Part shown: positions 45,340 through 53,850 of the stretch, piece after piece
How positions within the stretch are numbered: the stretch's first letter is position 1
How the letters are laid out: every line of letters begins with the position of its first letter
Source of the DNA: Roseivivax sediminis
GTDB lineage: Bacteria > Pseudomonadota > Alphaproteobacteria > Rhodobacterales > Rhodobacteraceae
Assembly: GCF_900112685.1 (NCBI RefSeq)
Contig: NZ_FOMS01000004.1
Location: 15,025 to 79,024 of the forward strand
Length of the DNA: 64,000 nt
Direction of reading: 5' to 3'
Translations under genes and position numbers: made by a program
Notes under the pieces: generated by a model
What the model saw: only the letters and a program-made list of their open reading frames with translations
Databases searched by the model: none
Told to the model about the DNA's origin: nothing

Positions 45340-45561
45340 CGCTGGATCGCCTTCCGTGTCGGAGTGTGCCATGACGCAGCATCGGCGCATCGCCGTGCCC
45401 GCCGCGTGTCTCCTAAACAGGCGTTCCGGGCCCCTCGTTCCAGCGGCGGAATTCGGGTTGATGAAGCGCAATCGGGGAACCGCGGGGGCCGCGTTCGGCG
45501 TTACCCCGACACCCCCGGTTACCCCTTCGTTTGCGGCATGCCTGGAGAGGATATCGGCACG

Positions 45562-46359
45562 ATGAACGACACAACGACCCCCACTTCACAGCTACTGTCT
45601 CTGGTGCTCGGGCGCCGCGCGACACTGGACTCCGACGAGATCGCCGCTCTCGCCCAGCTTCCGGTGCGCAGCCGGCGGTTCAGCCATGGCGATACGATCA
45701 TCCCCCAGGGGCCGGCCCCCGAGGAAAGCTGCCTCGTGGTGTCCGGCATGGCGCTCCGGGTGCAGCCGACCACGTCCGAGCGCGGCATCGTCTCCGCGGT
45801 GCAGATCCCGGGCGATTTCGTCGATCTGCACGCGCTTGTGCTCGACTATCTCGATCATTCCGTGGTCGCGCAGGGCGAATGCAAGGTGCAGCTCGTTCCC
45901 AAGGAGGCGCTGCAGGAGCTCACGCGCAACCACCCGCACCTGACGCGCCTTCTGTGGATGACAACGCTGATCGACGCGAAGATCCACCGCGCCTGGCTCG
46001 CCGCCGGCGCGACGCTGCGCGCCAAGGAGCGCATCGCGCATTTCCTGTGCGAGCTTTACGTACGCTACGACATCATCGGCTTCGTGGAAAACGGCAGCTT
46101 CGAGATGCCGCTCGACCAGAAGGACCTCGAGCGGATCTTCGGGCTGTCCAAGGCGCATGCCAACCGCGCGGTTCAGGAGCTGCGCGGCCAGTCGCTCATC
46201 GACTGGCATCGGCACCGAGTGGTGATCCACGATTTCGAGCGGCTGAGCACTCTCGCCCGGTTCGACCCGAGCTATCTTGAAGTCGCGCAACTCGGCCGTC
46301 AGTCGGCGCCGAGCATATCCAGCCAGCCGCTGAGCGCGACCACGGACGCCAGCCGGTAG
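45562..46359 (+). CDS. Crp/Fnr family transcriptional regulator
   Basis: 265-aa regulator with a cyclic-nucleotide-binding-like beta domain (residues ~25-140) and a C-terminal winged helix (~165-235; DQKDLERIFGLSKAHANRAV). No Fnr-type cysteines and no clear cAMP-binding set, so the signal is unknown. A start at ATG 45562 with GGAGAGG upstream is clear. It is divergent from otsA (222 bases between starts), and its last 61 bases are antisense to the end of otsB, a layout that invites a role in trehalose control but does not prove it. Confidence 0.9.
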   Translation: MNDTTTPTSQLLSLVLGRRATLDSDEIAALAQLPVRSRRFSHGDTIIPQGPAPEESCLVVSGMALRVQPTTSERGIVSAVQIPGDFVDLHALVLDYLDHSVVAQGECKVQLVPKEALQELTRNHPHLTRLLWMTTLIDAKIHRAWLAAGATLRAKERIAHFLCELYVRYDIIGFVENGSFEMPLDQKDLERIFGLSKAHANRAVQELRGQSLIDWHRHRVVIHDFERLSTLARFDPSYLEVAQLGRQSAPSISSQPLSATTDASR

Positions 46360-47030
46360 CGCGCGGCCGTCTCTCCCGGCCCGATCTTGATGCCGAAGCC
46401 GCCGAGCGTTCCGGCCGCCTCGAACCCATGCTCGTCGGTGACGTCGTCGCCGATCATCACCGGGCTGCGGCCGGCGAAAGGCGGGCGCGACAGGAGCGTT
46501 CGTATCGCCTCGCCCTTGCCCGCGTCGGCCAGCACGACCTCGCTGACCATGTTCCCGTGCAGCGCCTTCAGCGCAGGGTCCGCGGCGGCCTCCTGCCGGA
46601 CCGTGTCGCGCACCACGTCCTCGAGATGCGGCATCCCGCGGTAATGCAGCGTGAGGGCGCCGGGCTTGCGCTCCATCCGGATGTTGTTGCGGGCCGCGAA
46701 GGCGGTGAGCCGCGACTCCGCCGGGCGCAGCGGTTCTGCCAGCGGCGGCGCCCCGGTCTCGGGCGTTCCGGGCAGGTGAAGTTCGTGCCCGTGAGATCCC
46801 GACAACGCCACGTCGAGCCCGGCAACGAGCGGACGCAGATCCGCGAGCGCCCGGCCCGACACGATGGCCAGGGCACCGCCGAGACGGTCGCGAAGACCGG
46901 CGAGGATATCCCGCGTGCCCTCGGGCATCACCGCCTCCTCGGGCCGGTCGACGATCGGCGCCAGCGTGCCGTCGTAGTCGAGAAACAGCGCGTGCTGCGC
47001 AAGGTCGATATTCGGCGGCGTGTCGGTCAT
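46299..47030 (-). CDS. otsB: Trehalose-6-phosphate phosphatase
   Basis: HAD-superfamily phosphatase that turns trehalose 6-phosphate into trehalose, 243 aa. Motif I FLDYDGTLAPI carries the nucleophilic Asp, IVSGRALADLR is motif II and MIGDDVTDEHGF motif IV. Start ATG 47030 follows AAGGA. The 3' end overlaps the convergent crp-type gene by 61 bases; otsA is on the same strand 0.96 kb further on, so the two enzymes are not in one simple operon. Confidence 0.94.
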   Translation of the reverse strand: MTDTPPNIDLAQHALFLDYDGTLAPIVDRPEEAVMPEGTRDILAGLRDRLGGALAIVSGRALADLRPLVAGLDVALSGSHGHELHLPGTPETGAPPLAEPLRPAESRLTAFAARNNIRMERKPGALTLHYRGMPHLEDVVRDTVRQEAAADPALKALHGNMVSEVVLADAGKGEAIRTLLSRPPFAGRSPVMIGDDVTDEHGFEAAGTLGGFGIKIGPGETAARYRLASVVALSGWLDMLGAD

Positions 47031-47346
47031 CGCGGTCCTTCGGTCCCTTCGGGCGTCGCAACGGGGCGACTTTGTTTGCCGGACCGCACAAGGTCCGTTT
47101 TGCCCAAGCCCCTTAGAGCGTGCCGCTGGCGACGGAAACGTTTGCCCGGCACGACACCTTTCGCGATTGCGATATGTCACTCGGCACCGACGAGCCACTG
47201 CTGGCGGCGCCGAAAGGCTTGCACGGCGTCCCAGAGACGGGTGATAATACCGGTTCCGCGCCACGCTCCAGGACGCCCCGCACGGGGTTGAGAGCATGAT
47301 ACGCCCACCGGCCGCGCCGGTGGGCGTCCCGGAAGGGAAGCCAGAC
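47031..47346. other. Divergent intergenic region with perfect leader hairpin
   Basis: Upstream region of otsB and of the SHOCT gene. ACGCCCACCGGC (47301-47312), loop CGC, GCCGGTGGGCGT (47316-47327) forms a perfect 12-bp hairpin that ends a few bases before the GGAAGGGAAG ribosome binding site of the SHOCT gene. No gene ends here, so it is not an ordinary terminator. No other gene is seen in the 316 bases. Confidence 0.5.
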
Positions 47347-48186
47347 ATGCCGCTTACCCCATACGGCGAAAGCGCTCAGTCGCGACTGAGCGGCAGCTAC
47401 GGCATCAGCGCCGACGCGGTCCGCACGCTGATGGAGGCGGTGACACGCGGCGGCGGCCGGCAGGCGCAATTCTCGCATCCCGAGCTTGGCGGCATGGGCC
47501 AGTGGTCGGCCGGCGGCATGACGATGGTCGGGGACATGTTCAACACACGGCTGCAGGGACTCGTGGCCAACCTGTGCAGCGACATCGCCACGGCGCTGAC
47601 CGAAGGCCCGCTGCTCGAACCGGCGCCGCCCGCCTCGGGCCAGTGGCAGACGCAGGGCGGCCCGTCCCCGCAGGGTCCTGGGGCGGGATGGTGGCCCGAG
47701 AACTTGGGCACGCCGTCCTCCACCGGCGCGCAGAACGATCTGAGCTACGCGATCTTCCCCGATGCGCGGCGCCTGGCCACCCGGATCGGCGGGCGCGTCA
47801 CGGTCTACGACACGGGCGGGCACCGGATCGGCGGGGTCAGCCAGCAGCAATCGGGGGCCGCGAACTGGACCTTCACCAGCCAGTTCGGGACGGTGCGGCT
47901 GCACGATCTGACGTTAGTCGAGGCGCGCGGCGACGAAGCGCTGCCCGCTTCCCCCGCGGCCGACGGCGACGCAAAGGCGGCGCCCGCTCCTTCCGCCGAG
48001 GCACCGGCGCCTCGGACCGACGTAGATCGGCCCGGGCCGGACCCGGCGCGCGCGGCGCCGGGCGCCGTGGGCAGCGCGGGCGACGTCTTCGCCGCGCTCG
48101 AGAAACTTGGCGCGCTCCGCGACAAGGGCATCCTGTCGGAAGAAGAGTTCGCCGCCAAGAAAGCGGAATTGCTCGCCCGGATCTGA
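47347..48186 (+). CDS. SHOCT-domain protein
   Basis: 279-aa protein with a C-terminal SHOCT domain (residues ~245-279: DVFAALEKLGALRDKGILS then EEEFAAKKAELL), a short helical oligomerisation module. The N-terminal ~190 residues have an unrecognised fold with a Gly/Pro/Gln-rich stretch and a beta-rich part (SYAIFPDARRLATRIGGRV); an Ala/Pro/Asp linker follows. No signal peptide or membrane helix. ATG 47347 has GGAAGGGAAG upstream and is preferred to an ATG 51 bases earlier, which lies in the leader hairpin. Function unknown. Confidence 0.75.
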   Translation: MPLTPYGESAQSRLSGSYGISADAVRTLMEAVTRGGGRQAQFSHPELGGMGQWSAGGMTMVGDMFNTRLQGLVANLCSDIATALTEGPLLEPAPPASGQWQTQGGPSPQGPGAGWWPENLGTPSSTGAQNDLSYAIFPDARRLATRIGGRVTVYDTGGHRIGGVSQQQSGAANWTFTSQFGTVRLHDLTLVEARGDEALPASPAADGDAKAAPAPSAEAPAPRTDVDRPGPDPARAAPGAVGSAGDVFAALEKLGALRDKGILSEEEFAAKKAELLARI

Positions 48187-48203
48187 GGGGCTGGCGCCCC
48201 TCA
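48184..48203. terminator. Palindromic hairpin sharing both stop codons
   Basis: TGAGGGGC (48184-48191), loop TGGC, GCCCCTCA (48196-48203). The TGA of the SHOCT gene is the left end; the TGA of ectC (minus strand, 48201-48203) is the right end. A perfect 8-bp stem in a 14-base gap between convergent genes reads as a compact two-way terminator. Confidence 0.5.
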
Positions 48204-48602
48204 GTGCTTCACGATGGTTCCGTCGTCCTCGTAGAGCGGATAGCTGCCTTCCTCGTCGTGGTCTTCCGGGCCGACAAGCGCGGGCGTGAAGACGCACAGC
48301 ACGGTCATCCCCTTCTCGCTCGACAGGATATGCTTCTGGTGCTTGTCGAGCGCGTAAAGCACGCCCGGCTCGAGATCCCATGTGCCGCCCTCGGTCAGGT
48401 CCTGGATCTGGCCGGAACCCTCGGTACAGATCACCGTCTCGCGGTGGTTCTTGTACCACATGTGGAGCTCTTCGCCCGGCTTGATGTAGGTTTCGTGGAC
48501 CGAGTGACCCATTCCGTCCTTGCGCAACGTGTAGCGCTTGGAGACGAACTTGTCCTCGTCCACCGCGGTCTTCTCGGCGTCCTGTTTGTCGCGCACGATC
48601 AT
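48201..48602 (-). CDS. ectC: L-ectoine synthase (solitary)
   Basis: Cupin-fold enzyme that cyclises N-gamma-acetyl-diaminobutyrate to the compatible solute ectoine. 133 aa, full length; HSVHETYIKPGEELHMWY and CTEGSGQIQDL match the metal- and substrate-binding core, and ALDKHQKHIL holds the C-terminal His. No ectA, ectB or ask is next to it, so it is an orphan ectC in this window. It begins 21 bases after an amidase gene on the same strand and presumably shares its transcript. Confidence 0.93.
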   Translation of the reverse strand: MIVRDKQDAEKTAVDEDKFVSKRYTLRKDGMGHSVHETYIKPGEELHMWYKNHRETVICTEGSGQIQDLTEGGTWDLEPGVLYALDKHQKHILSSEKGMTVLCVFTPALVGPEDHDEEGSYPLYEDDGTIVKH

Positions 48603-48623
48603 GGTTGTGTCCTCTTCGGTCGT

Positions 48624-50042
48624 TCAGGCGGTCTCGGCCGGGTCCGGCACGGTGGGAAAGCGCGCGGGATGCGCGTTGAGATAGGCGGCGGCGGCCCGCA
48701 GCACGCGGCGGTCGTCGTACTTGCCGCCCGCCAATTGGAAACCGACCGGCAGACCCTCGGCGGTGAAACCGCAGGGGATCGAGGCCGCCGGCTGCTGGCT
48801 GAGGTTGAACGGGTAGGTGAACGGCGACCATTCGGTCCAGTCGGTCATGTCCGAACCGGGCGGTACGTCGTGCCCGGCGCGGAACGGCTGGATCGGCATG
48901 GTGGGGCACATCAGCAGGTGATAGTCCTGATTGAACGCCTCCAGCCGATGGGTCAGCGCGGCGCGGTCCGCCTCTGCCCGGAACAGATCGACCGCGGTCC
49001 AGTTCTCGGCGGCGACCGCGTTGCCGGCAAGCCCCGGGTCGAGCTTGTCGCGATCCGACTCGGACAGCGACAGGTAAAGGTCGCGTGAGGCCGTCCACCA
49101 GATCTTCTTGTAGGTCTCGATCGGACAGTCGAAATCCGGTGGCAGGGTCTCCACGATCTCTGCGCCGAGCGCCTCGAGCCGCTGCGCCGCCTCGGCCACG
49201 CGCGCCTCGATTTCCGGATCGACGACCGCGTCGCCGAGCGTTCGGGCAAAGGCGATACGCAGACCCGACAGGCTGCGATCGAGCCCCTCGCCCCAGTCGT
49301 CAGGCTGACCGCGGATGGCGTAGGGGTCGCGGTGATCGTAGCGGCCGATGAGGTTTAGCATCATCACCGCGTCCTCGACAGTGCGGGTGATCGGGCCGAT
49401 ATGCGACAGTGTCGGCACCTTCGCAGGGGGCCATTGCGGCGTCCAGCCGAAGGTCGGCTTGAAGCCGAAGGTGCCGGTGAAGGCGGCCGGAATGCGGATC
49501 GAACCGCCGGAATCGCCGCCCTGGTGCAGCACGCCCATGTTGAGCGCCGCCGCCGCGGCCGCACCGCCAGACGAGCCACCCGGCGTCAGCGACGTGTCCC
49601 ATGGATTCTTCGTCGCACCGAAGACGCGGTTGTCGGTCACGCCCTTCCAGCCGAATTCCGGCGTGTTGGTCTTGCCCAGGATCACCGCACCGGCCTCGCG
49701 CATCCGCGCGGCGGGCGGCGCGTCGCGCTCGCAAGGTTCGTCGGAGGTCAGAAGCGACCCGTCGCGCGCCGGCATGCCCTTAACCTCGGTGAGATCCTTC
49801 ATCGACACCGGCACGCCGTCGAGCGGCGACAGTTGCTGCCCCTTGCCCCAGCGCTGCGCCGAGGCGCGCGCCGCGGCCTCCGCGCCCTCGCGGTCCACGT
49901 GCACATAGGCGTTCACGGCGTCGTTCATTCGGTCGATGCGGTCCAGCGCGGCGCGTGTCGCCTCCAGGGGCGATGCCTCCTTGCGCTCGAAGAGGCGGGA
50001 CAGCTCTGCCGCCGTGCAGGTGCCGAGGTCGGTATCGTTCAC
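48624..50042 (-). CDS. Amidase (amidase signature family)
   Basis: 472-aa Ser-cisSer-Lys amidase. Lys in PVSMKDLTEVKG, the Gly/Ser-rich signature TPGGSSGGAAAAAALNMG and nucleophile region GGDSGGSIRIPA are intact. Start is GTG 50042 with GGAGGA five bases upstream. Not a GatA by context: no gatC/gatB. Upstream of ectC in the same transcription unit, so a substrate related to an acylated diamino acid is possible but speculative; substrates of this family cannot be read from sequence. Confidence 0.9.
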   Translation of the reverse strand: MNDTDLGTCTAAELSRLFERKEASPLEATRAALDRIDRMNDAVNAYVHVDREGAEAAARASAQRWGKGQQLSPLDGVPVSMKDLTEVKGMPARDGSLLTSDEPCERDAPPAARMREAGAVILGKTNTPEFGWKGVTDNRVFGATKNPWDTSLTPGGSSGGAAAAAALNMGVLHQGGDSGGSIRIPAAFTGTFGFKPTFGWTPQWPPAKVPTLSHIGPITRTVEDAVMMLNLIGRYDHRDPYAIRGQPDDWGEGLDRSLSGLRIAFARTLGDAVVDPEIEARVAEAAQRLEALGAEIVETLPPDFDCPIETYKKIWWTASRDLYLSLSESDRDKLDPGLAGNAVAAENWTAVDLFRAEADRAALTHRLEAFNQDYHLLMCPTMPIQPFRAGHDVPPGSDMTDWTEWSPFTYPFNLSQQPAASIPCGFTAEGLPVGFQLAGGKYDDRRVLRAAAAYLNAHPARFPTVPDPAETA

Positions 50043-50307
50043 AAGGTCCTCCGTCGCGAAATCGTGCCCGCTCAACACGCGATCGAGATCTGCGTTCCGC
50101 CGGATTTCCCGCCGGTTGCGACACCTCAATCGGTCCCCGGCGGCCCTCGCCCCCGCCCGAGCCCTGCTCATGCTGCATTGCGGCAATTCGGCATCGCAGC
50201 GCGCGCGCCGGGCCAATTCGCTTGAATTCGGGGGCTGCACCGGTCTAGACGCCGCGGCAACGCGACGCGTCGCGGACGACACGCCCTTTCCGATGGATGA
50301 TTTCCCG

Positions 50308-52020
50308 ATGAGCCTTCCGAACCAAGCGCCGATCCCCGAACTCTATGTCTCTTACGAGAGCGCCCAGAAACTGAAGGCGGAAGCCGGCAACCTCGTCAGT
50401 CACGACCTGTCGCCAAGACAGATCTGTGACCTGGAACTCCTGATGAACGGCGGGTTTCACCCGCTCAAGGGGTTCATGGGCGAAGAGGATTACGACAGCG
50501 TTGTCGAGACGATGCGCCTGGCCGACGGCGCGCTCTGGCCGATGCCGATCACCCTCGACGTGTCGGAAACCTTCGCGGAGAAGGTCGAACTGGGGCAGGA
50601 CATCGCGCTGCGCGATCAGGAAGGCGTGATCCTCGCCACGATGACCGTGACCGACAAGTGGTCCCCGGACAAGGCGCGCGAGGCAGAGCGCGTCTTCGGC
50701 GCCGACGACGAGGCGCATCCGGCCGTATACTACCTGCACAACACCGCCGGGAATGTGTACCTGGGCGGCCCGGTGACCGGCATCCAGCCGCCGGTGCACT
50801 ACGATTTCCGCGCCCGCCGCGACACCCCGAACGAGCTGCGCGCGCGCTTCCGCAAGCTGGGCTGGCGCAAGGTCGTTGCGTTCCAGACGCGCAACCCGCT
50901 GCACCGCGCCCACCAGGAGCTGACCTTCCGCGCCGCGCGCGAGAGCCAGGCCAACCTGCTGATCCACCCCGTCGTCGGCATGACGAAACCGGGCGACGTC
51001 GACCACTTCACCCGCGTGCGCTGCTACGAAGCGGTGCTCGACAAGTACCCGGGCTCCACCACGACGATGTCGCTGCTGCCGCTGGCGATGCGCATGGCGG
51101 GCCCGCGCGAGGCGGTGTGGCACGGCTTGATCCGCCGCAACCACGGCTGCACGCACTTCATCGTCGGCCGCGACCACGCCGGCCCGGGCAAGAACTCCCA
51201 GGGCGAGGATTTCTACGGCCCCTACGACGCGCAGGACCTCTTCACGAAGTACCAGGACGAGATCGGCATCGAGATGGTGCCCTTCAAGCACATGGTCTAC
51301 GTGCAGGAGCGCGCGCAGTACGAGCCCGCGGACGAGATCGTCGACCAGGACCAGGTGACGATCCTCAACATCTCGGGCACCGAGCTGCGCCGCCGCCTGC
51401 AGGAAGGGCTGGAAATCCCCGACTGGTTCTCCTTCCCGGAAGTCGTGGCCGAGCTGCGCCGCACCAAGCCGCCGCGTTCCAAGCAGGGCTTCACGGTGTT
51501 CTTCACCGGTTTCTCGGGGTCCGGCAAGTCGACCATCGCCAACGCGCTCATGGTCAAGCTGATGGAGATGGGCGGCCGCCCGGTGACGCTGCTCGACGGT
51601 GACATCGTCCGCAAGAACCTGTCGTCCGAGCTCGGCTTCTCCAAGGAGCATCGCGACCTCAACATCCGCCGCATCGGCTATGTCGCGTCCGAGATCACCA
51701 AGAACGGCGGCATCGCCATCTGCGCGCCGATCGCGCCCTACGCCGCGACCCGCCGCGCCGTGCGCGAGGACGTGGAGCAGTACGGCGCCTTCGTGGAAGT
51801 GCACGTCGCGACCTCGCTCGAGGAATGCGAACGGCGCGACCGCAAAGGGCTCTACAAGCTCGCTCGCGAGGGCAAGATCAAGGAGTTCACCGGCATCTCC
51901 GATCCCTACGACGTGCCCGCCAACCCCGAGCTGAGCGTCGACACCGAGGGCCAGGAGGTCGACAACTGCGCCCACCAGGTCGTGCTGAAGCTCGAATCGA
52001 TGGGCCTGATCGCCGGCTGA
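50308..52020 (+). CDS. Bifunctional sulfate adenylyltransferase / adenylylsulfate kinase
   Basis: Activates sulfate to APS and then to PAPS. 570 aa. The N-terminal ~390 residues are a monomeric-type ATP sulfurylase with QTRNPLHRAHQE (HxxH at ~199-202) and GRDHAGPG. The C-terminal ~180 residues are an APS kinase with P-loop GFSGSGKST near 401 and the mobile-lid motif DPYDVP. Both halves look active. ATG 50308 begins the conserved sequence; an ATG five codons earlier is also possible. It is divergent from the amidase gene over ~265 bases. TTGAAT/TCTAGA spaced by 16 bases near 50222-50249 is a possible promoter. Confidence 0.95.
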   Translation: MSLPNQAPIPELYVSYESAQKLKAEAGNLVSHDLSPRQICDLELLMNGGFHPLKGFMGEEDYDSVVETMRLADGALWPMPITLDVSETFAEKVELGQDIALRDQEGVILATMTVTDKWSPDKAREAERVFGADDEAHPAVYYLHNTAGNVYLGGPVTGIQPPVHYDFRARRDTPNELRARFRKLGWRKVVAFQTRNPLHRAHQELTFRAARESQANLLIHPVVGMTKPGDVDHFTRVRCYEAVLDKYPGSTTTMSLLPLAMRMAGPREAVWHGLIRRNHGCTHFIVGRDHAGPGKNSQGEDFYGPYDAQDLFTKYQDEIGIEMVPFKHMVYVQERAQYEPADEIVDQDQVTILNISGTELRRRLQEGLEIPDWFSFPEVVAELRRTKPPRSKQGFTVFFTGFSGSGKSTIANALMVKLMEMGGRPVTLLDGDIVRKNLSSELGFSKEHRDLNIRRIGYVASEITKNGGIAICAPIAPYAATRRAVREDVEQYGAFVEVHVATSLEECERRDRKGLYKLAREGKIKEFTGISDPYDVPANPELSVDTEGQEVDNCAHQVVLKLESMGLIAG

Positions 52021-52042
52021 GCGTCGCGCTCGATCCGATTTC

Positions 52043-52076
52043 AAGGCGCCCGCGCACCATGCACGGGCGCCTTTTT
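52043..52076 (+). terminator. Intrinsic terminator of the sulfate-activation gene
   Basis: AAGGCGCCCG (52043-52052) pairs with CGGGCGCCTT (52064-52073) around an 11-base loop, followed by more T residues (52072-52076). A good Rho-independent terminator 22 bases after the stop codon. Confidence 0.85.
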
Positions 52077-52132
52077 CATGCGCGTCCCGAAGGCTGCGTG
52101 GCCGCCATGCCGGCACGTATCCGCCGCCGTTA

Positions 52133-52160
52133 TTGACCGGTCTGCGCGGTTTATTATATC
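52133..52160 (+). promoter_or_regulatory. Sigma70-type promoter of the outer-membrane barrel gene
   Basis: TTGACC (52133-52138), 16 bases, TATATC (52155-52160) in a locally AT-rich stretch that stands out from the GC-rich background, ~42 bases before the ATG at 52202. Confidence 0.5.
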
Positions 52161-52201
52161 CACAAAAGAAGCAGAAAACCCAATCACATCAGAAACTTGG
52201 C

Positions 52202-53086
52202 ATGGAACGCATCCTTGCATGCGCGGCATGTGCCGCGTGCGTCTCACTCGCGCCGGGCGCCGTCTTGAGCGATTCCGCCGCGCTGCGCACCGCGCAGGCG
52301 ATGCTGGCGGCCAATGCCGGGGCGGCGGCGCAGGCAGCGCTGTCGCTGGCCGCATCGCTCGACACGGGTCCGGCAAAGTTCACCGACAACGCGGTCTACC
52401 TCGCCGGGCTCGGGCGCAGCGTCCTGGCCGACACATGGATATCCGTGCATGGCAAGGGATTCGACGGCAGCGTGCGCGGACACGCGGTGACGCTGACCTT
52501 CGGGCGCGACCTCGCTCGCCGCGGCGGCGCCCGCTACGGCGTCGCGATGTCGGCAAGCCGGAGCGCGCTGTCGCTGGACGGAGACCGGGCGCAGGCGGTC
52601 TCGGCCGCAATCGGACCGTACCTCACCCGCCGTTTCGGCGAGCATATCGATATGACCGGCTGGGGCCTCCTGTCATTGCCCCGCTACACCCTGCCCGGCC
52701 GCCACGCGATGGGACTGCGCTGGACCGGCGCGCTCGCCGCGTCGGGCCGGTACACTGCGGTCCGCACCGACCTCCTCGGCCGGCTGAGGCTGAACGGGCG
52801 CGGAGAGCTTGACCGGGGTGACGGCCTGCACCTGTCGCGGCACCGCCTCAGCGCCCATGCCGAGGGGCGCACGACCTTCCGGAAGGGGGCGCCGCTGCGG
52901 CCCTATCTCGGTGTGACGACCGATCTGGGCCTCGCCACCGCCGCGCCGCTGCGCACGACCTCGCGCATGACGCTCGGCCTCGCCTATCGGCATGCACGCA
53001 CGCGGATGAGCTTCGACGTGGACAGCGGGCCGCTTGAGCGTCCTGGTCCGCAGACGCTCCGGCTGAGCTACGGCTGGCGGTTCTGA
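52202..53086 (+). CDS. Outer-membrane beta-barrel (autotransporter-like) protein
   Basis: 294 aa. Signal-type N-terminus (MERILACAACAACVSLAPG...). After an Ala-rich helix (residues ~28-55) the rest alternates polar and non-polar residues in about a dozen strands with Tyr/Arg/Gly-rich turns (VTLTFGRDLARRGGARYGVAM, LGLAYRHARTRMSFDV) and ends in LRLSYGWRF: a C-terminal Phe as recognised by the BAM complex. The size fits a 12-strand autotransporter-type barrel without a passenger. No signature identifies a cargo or enzyme activity. Monocistronic, with its own promoter. Confidence 0.65.
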   Translation: MERILACAACAACVSLAPGAVLSDSAALRTAQAMLAANAGAAAQAALSLAASLDTGPAKFTDNAVYLAGLGRSVLADTWISVHGKGFDGSVRGHAVTLTFGRDLARRGGARYGVAMSASRSALSLDGDRAQAVSAAIGPYLTRRFGEHIDMTGWGLLSLPRYTLPGRHAMGLRWTGALAASGRYTAVRTDLLGRLRLNGRGELDRGDGLHLSRHRLSAHAEGRTTFRKGAPLRPYLGVTTDLGLATAAPLRTTSRMTLGLAYRHARTRMSFDVDSGPLERPGPQTLRLSYGWRF

Positions 53087-53142
53087 GGGGGGCAGGCCCC
53101 AGCATTAGTAGGCGCCGGCGTTGGCCGGCAGCCCTTCGTTCT

Positions 53143-53370
53143 TCAGTGCACCGTGACCGGCGCCAGATCGTTCTGCCGCGCCAGCACGAAGGCCATGCCG
53201 CGATCCTTCACGAGCGCGAGCCGTTCGCCGTCCGCGCGATGCACGGCATAGAGCGTATCCAGCCCGTCCGCCTGGCTTTTCACCTCGTCGGGCAGCTCCG
53301 CCACGGCCACCGGGCGGACATAGACGGTGCGCCCTTCGTCGAGCGCGTCGAAATTCACCTTGGTCTGCAT
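53143..53370 (-). CDS. DUF1150 family protein
   Basis: 75-aa soluble protein of the DUF1150 family, restricted largely to alphaproteobacteria. VYVRPVAVAELPDEVK and LYAVHRADGERLALVKDR match the family. Start ATG 53370 follows GAGG. It lies five bases after hsp20 on the same strand, the usual place for this family, and would be co-induced by heat; its function is not known. Confidence 0.85.
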   Translation of the reverse strand: MQTKVNFDALDEGRTVYVRPVAVAELPDEVKSQADGLDTLYAVHRADGERLALVKDRGMAFVLARQNDLAPVTVH

Positions 53371-53375
53371 GATCC

Positions 53376-53789
53376 TCACCCTTTCTTGATCTGGATCGTC
53401 TGCACCACAGTCTCCGGCCGCGAGAGCCGCAGATCGACATGCAGAAGTCCGTTTTCCATCGCCGCTTCGCGCACCTCCACACCGTCGGCGAGCACAAAGG
53501 AACGCTGGAACTGCCGCGCCGCGATGCCGCGATGCAGGAACACGCGATCCGAATCGTCCTCGCTCTGGCGTCCGCGGATCACCAGCTGGCGGTCCTCCAC
53601 GGTGATCGACAGGTCCTCGTCGGAGAAGCCGGCCACGGCGAGCGTGATGCGGTAGGAATCGTCCGACGTCTGTTCGATATTGTAGGGCGGATATCCGTCA
53701 TTGCCGGACTTCGCGGTGCGTTCCAGCAACCGCTCGAGCTGTTCGAAGCCCAGCATGTGGGGGTGTGCCCCCAGGGTGAGTTTGGTCAT
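53376..53789 (-). CDS. Hsp20/alpha-crystallin family small heat shock protein
   Basis: 137-aa holdase chaperone. The alpha-crystallin domain spans ~35-125 (YNIEQTSDDSYRITLAVAGF, LVIRGRQ, RGIAARQFQRSFVLADGVEV, AAMENGLLHVDL), close to IbpA. AAGGA precedes ATG 53789. First gene of a two-gene unit with DUF1150 and preceded by an RpoH-like promoter. Confidence 0.93.
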   Translation of the reverse strand: MTKLTLGAHPHMLGFEQLERLLERTAKSGNDGYPPYNIEQTSDDSYRITLAVAGFSDEDLSITVEDRQLVIRGRQSEDDSDRVFLHRGIAARQFQRSFVLADGVEVREAAMENGLLHVDLRLSRPETVVQTIQIKKG

Positions 53790-53850
53790 CGACACGTCCT
53801 TTTGGCAAGCGACCGTCTTTGTCTGGCCCCGTTCGGCGGCCTTCGCGTAA

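Noticed and set aside
48624..50042. gatA (tRNA amidotransferase) for the amidase
   Set aside because: No gatB or gatC is near, and the C-terminal region differs from GatA; generic amidase is the safer name.
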